Origin: Temnothorax longispinosus
Taxonomy: Eukaryota > Arthropoda > Insecta > Hymenoptera > Formicidae
Length of the DNA stretch: 64,000 nucleotides
Reading direction: 5' to 3'
NCBI RefSeq assembly: GCF_030848805.1
Contig: NC_092362.1
Span: 23,855,308 to 23,919,307, forward strand
Below are positions 55,901-64,000 of the stretch, piece by piece; position 1 is the first letter of the stretch, and the number at the start of each line of letters is the position of its first letter. The notes beneath the pieces are model-generated. The model was not told where the DNA came from, ran no database searches, and saw only the letters and a list, made by a program, of their open reading frames with translations. Both the position numbers and the translations under genes were made by a program.

Positions 55901-56940
55901 TCTTATGTAATAAAATATAGTATACGTTCGAAAATTCAATCTCTTTATGTAATAAGAAAATCATTTAATCGCTCAATTATTTTTAATTATTTTTACATAT
56001 TTTATAAAATAGTGAAATCAGTAAAACACATTCGATATAGATAAAACAGTCCACTTAGCTGAAGAAATTATAAAATTCTTTTATTAACAATATTTTAATC
56101 GATATATTTTGTAATAAATAAGGCAAAATCAGAAGTAATTAAATATGAAAGATGTTCACTGCAAATCCCCAAGTATGTTATTTTAACTGAAGCTCGATCT
56201 TCTTTCACATTTCTTGCCGTTTTAAATCACATCATTCAACACGATTGAACGTATTAACTTTTAATTTAATACAATTAAACGAGTTAAATTACGTGTAAAT
56301 AATGTAATTTAACATGCAACGAAACATGTAAAACGAGCTTCAGTCAAATGTGTCATTTTTATGAGTGTAGAAATAACACACTTGGATTTACAGTGTTTTG
56401 ACCGTGAACCGTGAAAAAAGTGATGGTAATTATTTACACAAAATTAATAATATAAATTATAATAGAAAAGAATATAAATTATAATAGAAAATAAATTATA
56501 AAAGATTACTTTACTGCTAACATGGAAACAAAAGAAAATTTAATCTCAAAACAAAAAATTTTAAACTTATTAAAAGCTCTATAAAAACTATTTGAATAAA
56601 ATAAAATATAAGATATAACTCAATACATTTTTCACAACTTAAAAATGTAATTAACGCGCGCGTGCATAATTTAAATTTTATACAAAATTGATTGTGATTT
56701 AAATAGAATTTGTCAATTACGCGCCATTACGATGAAAGGAATTGAAATTGACACAGATTCCGAGATAAATGTATTTAAGCGATCGACGCAAAATCTAAAT
56801 TCGATCTACTTGATGTTGATCATGTTTTACGATGAATTATAATCGAGCGATTATGAAATAATTAGAATTACGGAGTTAAGGCAAAAGTCGACGATAAAAT
56901 CGCGACGATAAAACATTTCAATCCACAGAAGAAAATTTTA
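52970..56940. other. Probable 5' untranslated intron of the cotransporter, AT-rich
   Basis: A clear acceptor (GTGTTTTTCAG) on the minus strand ends at 52970, so at least one non-coding exon lies upstream. The stretch is AT-rich. A GC-richer patch at 53190-53480 and another at 55100-55560 contain short open frames with no family match. Confidence 0.5.
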
Positions 56941-57260
56941 ATCCGATACTCACGACGTGAAATTCGGCTGTAAGACTACGAGGATGGAAATTTTAACAAT
57001 CACTCGCGACTTGCATTCACACTATTGCCGAAGCGATCCGCGAGAATCTGACACGAGGCACTGAGCGTCGCGAAAATTTGAACCCCTCGTGGATCAAAAC
57101 CCCTCGAGACATTAAGGAAGGAAGCATGCGTCGAACTTCCCTTTCCACGATCCGCTTACGCGGCCTGCGAACGTGTGTGACACACACGCACACGCGCAGT
57201 TCCGAATGCGCGAGGCCACACGACGTAACATTTTAAACAAATTGCTATACGGTCGGCCAT
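56940..57260 (-). promoter_or_regulatory. Probable cotransporter promoter and first untranslated exon
   Basis: On the minus strand a strong donor, CGTC followed by GTGAGTAT, lies at about 56950-56956. The upstream 300 bp are GC-richer, with CpGs and a (CA)n-like tract at 57180-57195. A first exon ending here and spliced to 52969 would give the untranslated leader. A second donor candidate, AACAAG followed by GTGAGT, lies at about 57855. Which is used cannot be decided from sequence. Confidence 0.35.
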
Positions 57261-60180
57261 CTAAAATTGTTTCAATTAACGTGAAGATATATTCGAAGGG
57301 TTAATAGAACTACAATGCCGCATGCGTGTCCGCGAGGCACGCGAGAACGTGCGCGCATCGATTTTTTGAGTCCGCGTGGGCGACTGCGTGCGCGGTTTCG
57401 TAAACCTCGACCGTGCTCGCGGGTAGGAAACGAGGGAAAAAGGAAAGGAGGAAGGAAAAGAGGATAAAAGAAATGAGCTTTCAAGAGAAATGAGCGCGAT
57501 TTTCATCGCCAGAATACCACGGGCGGAATATGTCCATGACGCGAGATGAGAAGACGCGTGGGTGAAGGTCACCGCGGTGGTTCGCTCGCATTTCGAAATC
57601 CTTTGACGCCTCTTAATGCGTACAGAGTGGCGCGAAAAGAAGTAAGCTTTGTGCACGGACGATACGTGTGTGGAACGTGTGTGGAACACACATATAATGC
57701 AAACTTAGAACGCGAACAATGAGACTTGAAAGAAATTATGTGAAACAGGAGGTCTCGGAAGAGAAAGAGGGAAAGAGTTAAACATAATGAAGAAAGCTAT
57801 TCATCGCAAACATAAAAATAACATGTAGCTGTGTGTTAAAAAGCGGAAGCCAACTCACCTTGTTATTTTTGTCACTATTTTTAAATTCACGTAAGAGTCT
57901 TTCGAAAGAGAGTATTTCAGTATTAATAATACCACGCTTCAATTAGCCAAGTTTCCACTTCGGAAAATCGTCCGTTGAACTTCGTCTGTCCTTGGAAACG
58001 CGTATGTACTTGCGCGACAAATTTTATTTTATTTTACGAAAGAGTCGTTCGCGGAACGAAAATTGCGACGAAGACGGTTCGGTTCAATTATCGTTATCGG
58101 CGCGAGTCGCTGAAGGATGGCCGATCGAATTCCGCGAGCGACTACTACCTTTTTCAGTGGTTCCGACATTTATATAGATCGCGAGGAACTGTCAATGCGG
58201 CCGATGACGTTGGCTTGGTGTTTACATTGACGGCAAAGATATACGTCTATGCTGAAGGCACCCTTGCTTTAAAATTTATATACTAGAAGGAAGTGCAGGA
58301 TCCGCGAATAGTCAATAGATCATCTGGGCTGCTCTTCTCGTCGAGTTATTGTTATTTGCTATTGTTGTTCCTAACAAGTGGTGCTGGCCGAAGTGATGCA
58401 ACACTGGTCTTTCTGCGCTGGAATCTTTTGAAGAACACTTTACAGTCACACTTTACAGTCATGTTTTATTACTGACGAAGTATAAACTAAATAACTAAAC
58501 CGTATTTACAAACTTCCGAAGAAGAAATATATCGGCGAAAAAATGTGCAGTGTTTCTGAAAAAGCCACTTATCGATTTGAGCAATCGTAATTACTTCTTA
58601 TCGAGATAATTTTTGTTATTCATGTTGTTCTTATCATTTTTTTACGGTAACATAGATAAATTATATTTGTATACGCATTGTACGTATATAATATATTTAA
58701 TATATTCTATCTATATTCTTGTTTTGTATAAAATTATTTTAATAATAAATACAGTTTTTTAATAGTACGTATTACAGTGACAAACTTCATAGATATAATT
58801 TGCTCGATTCCAGAATTGTTTTTTCATTGAGTTAACAGTTAATAACCGATCAAAAACTTGAAGATAAAAGTTGAATGTGTGATATCACATTATTATAAAA
58901 TTTAATTTTGATTAAGATAAAGTTTTCTAAAAATATATGTAGATGTATATGCATTTATACGTGTATTTCTTTGTATTTTTAATATATAAAAATTATACAA
59001 AAAATTCTTTAATGCAGGTGACCAATCAAAAATTTTAGAAGCAGTTATCATCGTACTGATTCAAATTACGAATATTGTTGTATGATGTGCTATATTATTT
59101 TAAAAAAGGATGAAACTTACCACAGCAATTACATCGGTATTTTCTTATCTACGATTAATATCAATTTTTCTGTTCAACAAGTAGTAGTAATCGATAATTG
59201 ATAAGTAGTTAAATCAATGATTATCTCGTTTGCTCGCAAACGATATCGCAAACACTTTGCTACATGTGCGGGGTTTCACGCTTCGTTTATCACGCTTAAT
59301 CTATCGTCAAGGAAGCAATGATTTATGAATTTGCATGTACATTGAACAAAAAATGTCGTAGCTAATGTTAGACAATGGATTGCTTGTCTTTCTGAACCAT
59401 ATCTAACAATCTATTTTGTTCCTTTTTCTAAAGTGCAGATGTATTTATATATTCCAAGAATAAAAAATATAAAAATATTCAGTAGAATGAAAAGAAAACG
59501 AATTTAACGTCAGATATGTGTCTATTAGTGATTTTATTGTTATTTAAAATAGATTGAAAGAGATGCTCCAATTTTTTAAAAATTGCAAATGGATACAAAA
59601 TTTCCATCAATCAACCCCTGCCAAACCATTTTTAATTCGTATACTTTTCTATATACAAAATGTTTTACTTCATAAAAATCTCTGTTTTTAATTTAAAAGA
59701 TATCAGATACTAGTTTCAAAAGTAACGCAATTAAATAGACTCAAAATATTGAAGATTGTTTTAAGACGAATAAATACATTATTTATTGTTATGTGTCTAT
59801 GTATCAACGACTTTTAAATACATAAAAAATACCTAAGACAACACGAGTTGTATTGCTAACGGCATTGTGTTACGCTAACAACAGTTTACTGCCAGGTGTG
59901 TGCCAGGCTGATAATCAAATCCACTGCTGCACGACGTTGGAATGATATAAGCGGTGGATGCGTCTTTTTTTAACATCTTTTTAACGAGTTGGCATGAATA
60001 TGCTGATTTCCTTAAGAGGAACGACACGACGCGAGCTTAACATGCCAACACAGACTTTTGCGTATATCGTGCGATAACTTTAACGTCATAAAGAAGCAAT
60101 TTACACAATAAAAAGTTTTTACATTTTTTTGTTCGTCAAAGTATTTTGTTAATAATAACATAATTTGTATAATCTGGAGC
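57261..60180. other. Intergenic, no gene recognised
   Basis: The first part (to about 58470) is GC-richer with overlapping open frames on both strands of up to 137 codons (57276-57689, minus), none resembling a known protein. From 58480 on it is AT-rich and featureless apart from short TA runs. Confidence 0.5.
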
Positions 60181-60182
60181 TA

Positions 60183-61016
60183 CAGGGGAGACCGGGGCGA
60201 AGTCGTCACCGGGGCGGAGTCGTTATTGCAATTATCTCGAAATCTGTATGTTGTGTGAACTCGCCATTAATACTGTAAACGCGGCTTATGGTGCCCACGT
60301 TGAAAGTAAAATATTTTGCGCGTAAATTTGTAATATCTTAAATATTATTGTGTCTCCGAATCTCAAAGTAAGTGATTCTAAAGAGTAATGTATGCTGAAC
60401 ACGAATCCAGTGAAGTTTTTTTATTTTTTCATTGATTTCTAATATTTTATAAGCGACCAAATTTGAAACTTGTATCCGGGGCGAAGTCGTCACCAAGTCA
60501 TATCATGGAGGCTTCCGGCGAAAATCAAAGTCAAAGAAGCAGCAGTGGTCGGATTCCGGCGAGAACTTGGATAATATGTGCTGCGTGTGCTCAGAGATGA
60601 CAGAATAGAGCTGACGATAAGCATAGGGCACATAAGTGTGTGCGCTTTTCTTGTAATTATTTTCCGCCATCGTGTTTTTAATTAATGTTTCCATTTTTTC
60701 TATTAAAAAATAATTAATAAAACGTATCCTATCATTTTTTATGATCGGAATTATGAATTTTCATTTAAAATTTAGTCTGAGAATGGAGTGACGACTCCGA
60801 CCCCGGCAATTTTGCACATTTCAATTTTTGCACCTTTGTTGTTTTCATTCGTATATCAGTTGAACAAAGCGACGTAGACCAAAAATATCCGTATAAATTT
60901 TGTAGTCAAGGGTTCACTCTTTACAACGGTATACCACATTTTACTAAAATTATTTGTTTTGTTGTTAAAAAATGGGCACCGAAAACGTAGTGACGACTTT
61001 GCCCCGGTCTCCCCTA
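60183..61016. mobile_element. Non-autonomous DNA transposon of about 834 bp
   Basis: The ends are 27-bp inverted repeats: left CAGGGGAGACCGGGGCGAAG then TCGTCAC, right (reversed) TAGGGGAGACCGGGGCAAAG then TCGTCAC. The terminal motif CCGGGGCGAAGTCGTCACC recurs inside, directly after the left end, at about 60476, and inverted at about 60782-60803. A 63-codon minus-strand frame at 60503-60694 is not recognised. YAGGG ends suggest hAT or a relative, but no matching 8-bp target duplication was seen, so the family is open. Confidence 0.7.
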
Positions 61017-61024
61017 CATATTAA

Positions 61025-61317
61025 CCCTACCTTCACACACTTCCAAATTTTTACGGGCTTCCCACCCTGGGGTACAAGCTATCCCACGTCGTATATTTAG
61101 CTAAAACTATATGAAAAAATCAACTGATTTTAAGTCACTTTTTTTCCATCGATACGCCAGACATCAAGGAATATGCCTATGAATAAGAAAATATGAAAAA
61201 GACAGTAGTTTGGAAAATATTTGCTCGTAAAAAAAAGGTAAATTCTCGAAGTAGCAAACTAGAGAATTTTACCTGGGGTTACAGGCCCTTCAGTGTCTCC
61301 AGTATGGGAAGCTAAAG
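61025..61317. mobile_element. Possible TTAA-flanked MITE
   Basis: TTAA occurs at 61021-61024 and 61318-61321. The ends read CCCTACCTTC and, reversed, CTTTAGCTTC, a 7-of-10 match. Internally GGCTTCCCACCCTGGGGTAC near the left and GGGGTTACAGG near the right are partly related. It sits immediately beside the 834-bp element. The inverted repeat is short, so this could be chance. Confidence 0.3.
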
Positions 61318-61321
61318 TTAA

Positions 61322-62228
61322 TATCCGAGAGCAACTAATTAGAATTATTATCTAATTTTCATGTAAATTATCTTTTGCTACATCTGTGTTACATGCATAT
61401 TATAAGATATTGAATAAATATTTTCTAATATACTTAAAAAGGTACATAATTCATTATTATAATTATATAATTATATATTTTTTAAAATAAATTGATTTCT
61501 TTATAGTCTAGTTAGTAACTTTCGCATTCTAAAAGAAATAAAGAATTTTATAACAAACTTTTTCGCGTGAGTAAGAGAGGATTAGTTACATATGTGTAAT
61601 CAGAAATCTTGTCGAAAGAAGATCTTTCGCTGACATGACAGGTATGTCTTATATAAACAATGTAGAATGTGACGGCTGTCAATACGTAATTGTAAAAGAG
61701 TCAAAATATGGTAATAACAAATCACAGCTGCACAGGTGCAATTATATAAGATTTTACATAAATTATAGCAAAAATTATATATGTACATAGCAAAAAAGCA
61801 TAAATTTTTTTGTTTTAATTATTTAAAAAGTAAAAATTTAATTATATAAACGCACACACAATGCAATATTTATAATTTAAGAGTTTTGATGTACAAAAAA
61901 AAGGCTAGTTTAAAAATTCTTTTATAGAAATAATTGTGTGTGTGTGTGACGATGACAATTGTAACTGTATGTGCAAATTTCGTTTATCAGGAAAAGTACG
62001 TTATAATTTCAAAGTTAAACTCGCACGACGCATACCATTTGAGTCACTAGTTAATTATAGAAACTAGTAAAGAAACGGAAAAATGCATGCAGTAACATCT
62101 TTTATACATTTATTGAATTTTCGCAGAATCATTTAGTAACAGTTTTAATTAATCCTTGTTTATTTTAATAGAAGTGTATAAATAAAATTGTATTCTAATA
62201 CATGTTGTATAATTTGTACAAGTAGACG
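61322..62228. other. AT-rich, nothing recognised
   Basis: Only a short (GT)n run near 61933-61948 is notable. No gene or RNA gene is seen. Confidence 0.6.
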
Positions 62229-62304
62229 ATACACATGTATATTGAATTATATAGCTTTTATATTCATATATATAAAAGCTATATAATTCAATATACATGT
62301 GTAT
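62229..62304. repeat. Perfect palindrome, 34-bp arms
   Basis: The arm 62229-62262 begins ATACACATGTATATTGAATT and ends GCTTTTATA. It is complemented without mismatch by 62271-62304 around an 8-base loop. Partial pairing continues outside (AGTAGA facing TCTACT). It is probably a recent MITE or a very AT-rich foldback; a hairpin RNA precursor is possible but unsupported. Confidence 0.85.
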
Positions 62305-63337
62305 CTACTTCCAAATTAGTGTTTCGAGAGGAAAATAACTATCCTTTTGAAAAGACTGACGCACATGTTCTGAGTGCTCGCGTCACACTGAAAAATTTAT
62401 GTGAGGTGTGATGATAGGAATTACATAGTATTTCTTTTAGCATTTCTCTCCAGGAAAAATGTAGAACGACGTGCAGTAAAAAAATTTTTTTAGGTAAACA
62501 AATTTTAATTTGTTTATAAACAATTAATATTTTTAATATTTTTATAAACAAACTCGATGTTTGTATATCCAAAAGCATATTTCTAGAATGTACGTTTATA
62601 AATGAAAAAAATTGACGTCAGAATTGTTAAAATCCGTTTAGCCGTTTACGAGAAAAATGTTGATCGTGTTGTAACATTATACTTTTATTGTTAATAACTT
62701 TTGCGAAAAAATTTTTTTCGCGACCGAAACTCGGGAAAATCTTTTTTAACATAAAAGCTATAACAAAATCCACTTTACAGCTCAAAAAAACGAGTTTAGT
62801 AGCCAACTTGGAAGAATTCAACCTAAACCCAAAATTCAAGGTCAAATAAAAAAAAACTGGTAAGCAGAAAATTCCAAAAATTTGGATTTCGACTATGCTC
62901 GACAATGCTATATAGGTCGCTTTTTTGGCTCCGCACATTTTTTTTGTGTGCCTGTGTAATCAAGAGAGAGAATATTATAATTATATTATCTGTCAATATA
63001 TAATCACTGTTTCTGCAAAAGTGCAAATTTGCCGAAAAAATAAGGTTAAAATAAAAATCCTCATCCTCCTCATTCGCTTACTTATCCTTTTCATGAATTC
63101 GAAAATATCGCATTTTTCTGAAAACGATATTAGAATGCAAAAATGAGTGCTTGAACAAAATTTTAACAAAAATTTTAAATCTTTCGCAATTTGCTACTTT
63201 TTACGATTTAATTTTGATGACTTAGCTAGCTAGAGCATTTATTCTCTGACGTTTTAATTGCCTGATGAAATCATCTCTTCGAACTTGACATATGTCAATT
63301 TGATGTAAACTCAAGCCAAAAAGAAGAATAGTCAGGC
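62305..63337. other. AT-rich intergenic, nothing recognised
   Basis: Open frames here (up to 103 codons, minus, 62627-62938) have AT-driven composition and no recognisable domain. Confidence 0.55.
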
Positions 63338-63340
63338 TTA

Positions 63341-63586
63341 AGCCCCTTGCACAATGCCAGACAACAGGCAATAGGAACAGGAAATAACCAAAAAATCGTT
63401 AATTACAACCTAAAAAATTCGAATGCTATGATTGGTTGGCAACAGGCATCAATAGGCACAGAATTTCCAACGTGACGGAAACTCTGTGTCTATTGCCTGT
63501 GTCACTGTTTATTCTGCATTTATACATGATTTCTTATTTCTATTCCCTGTTCCTATTGCCTGTTGCCTGGCATTGTGCAAAAGGCT
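63341..63586. mobile_element. MITE of 246 bp with TTA target duplication
   Basis: TTA at 63338-63340 and TTA at 63587-63589 flank the element. Ends are AGCCCCTTGCACAATGCC and, reversed, AGCCTTTTGCACAATGCC, extending into CAACAGGCAATAGGAACAGG on both sides, so each arm is about 47 bp. A third inverted pair, GGCATCAATAGGCACAGA facing TCTGTGTCTATTGCC, lies inside. A 3-bp TTA duplication suggests PIF/Harbinger, although the ends lack the GGG start. Confidence 0.8.
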
Positions 63587-63589
63587 TTA

Positions 63590-64000
63590 ATGTTTCCGTG
63601 TTCATACATTTGACGTTGATATAATTACATCAGCGGAATTTCGATAGTTAGCCATGTTCTCTGTGTGTCGTTTGGTTATCATGTATACTATATATCCGTC
63701 TTGCGTCAGGTACTATATAACGCGTGCTCAAATACTTTACCGGATTAAACTGATATAGGCAAGTATGTTACTAGTTAAAACTACGGCAATTATACGCGGA
63801 TAGCTGGTAAATTCTTTTATCTTAGCTCGGCTAAGCTTAATCTTATTTATATTCTAGATATCAATCTTTATGGAGAATAATGTAACAGTCAGTAGAAAAT
63901 CGTTATATTATTTCTCATACACTTTAATTGCATATAATTGATCCTGGTGTCGCAGTTGCATTATACATAACTTCCGCGTTTTGTGGGAGTATCAGATATT
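63590..64000. other. Intergenic to window edge, nothing recognised
   Basis: AT-rich sequence with no open frame of note, repeat or RNA gene seen. Confidence 0.6.

Noticed and set aside
57276..57689. A 137-codon minus-strand frame upstream of the cotransporter
   Set aside because: Overlaps other open frames on the same strand in a GC-rich stretch, with Arg/Ser/Thr-rich composition; more likely promoter-proximal DNA.
60503..60694. A 63-codon frame inside the 834-bp element as a transposase
   Set aside because: Far too short and no catalytic motif; the element is treated as non-autonomous.
62229..62304. A microRNA precursor
   Set aside because: The stem is perfectly paired and AT-rich, unlike the bulged stems of animal pre-miRNAs; kept as a palindrome only.

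Overview
This is eukaryotic, AT-rich nuclear DNA from an insect. Genes have short introns with GT/AG boundaries, AATAAA-type poly(A) signals and long AT-rich spacers. Long (CT)n tracts and many small palindromic transposons are present. The four proteins that can be read are ordinary animal proteins. An insect, probably a hymenopteran such as an ant, is my best inference; it rests on overall texture and an SPOP-like relic, not on a species marker.

Regions. 1-6.1 kb: two tandem satellites (about 154 bp and about 700-720 bp units), interrupted by 2.7 kb that holds a broken MATH-BTB (SPOP-like) gene relic. 6.1-9.1 kb: a large inverted duplication whose two arms keep the same exon-like segments and splice sites, with small palindromic elements in and between the arms (one has clear TTA target duplications). 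9.1-29.4 kb: no recognisable coding exon, AT-rich with GC-richer islands and two (CT)n tracts. 29.4-32.8 kb: SAP18 (minus strand, 4 exons, complete) between palindromic elements. 34.6-38.6 kb: DSTYK kinase (plus strand, 3 coding exons, complete). 40.0-40.6 kb: a short COMM-domain gene (minus, 2 exons). 42.3-43.4 kb: a transposon nested in a transposon. 43.45-52.96 kb: a complete 18-coding-exon Na-(K)-Cl cotransporter of the SLC12 family (minus), with its probable promoter near 57 kb. 57-64 kb: mainly non-coding, with several more inverted-repeat elements.

The genes do not form a pathway. SAP18 is a histone deacetylase/splicing cofactor, DSTYK a cytoplasmic kinase, the COMM protein an endosomal/ubiquitin-ligase-associated subunit type, and the SLC12 protein a plasma-membrane ion cotransporter. 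DSTYK and the COMM gene converge; the COMM gene lies downstream of the cotransporter on the same strand. Gene models were built by eye; each joins in frame across all introns (155, 979, 74 and 1012 residues).

Most interesting points: the cotransporter has Asn in place of the transmembrane-3 tyrosine that vertebrate NKCC1 uses for K+, and lacks the usual N-terminal SPAK/OSR1 sites, although its Na+ site looks intact. Other points are a TTAA-flanked element nested in a long-TIR element, the head-to-head duplicated 5' ends, and the SPOP-like relic cut off where the satellite begins.
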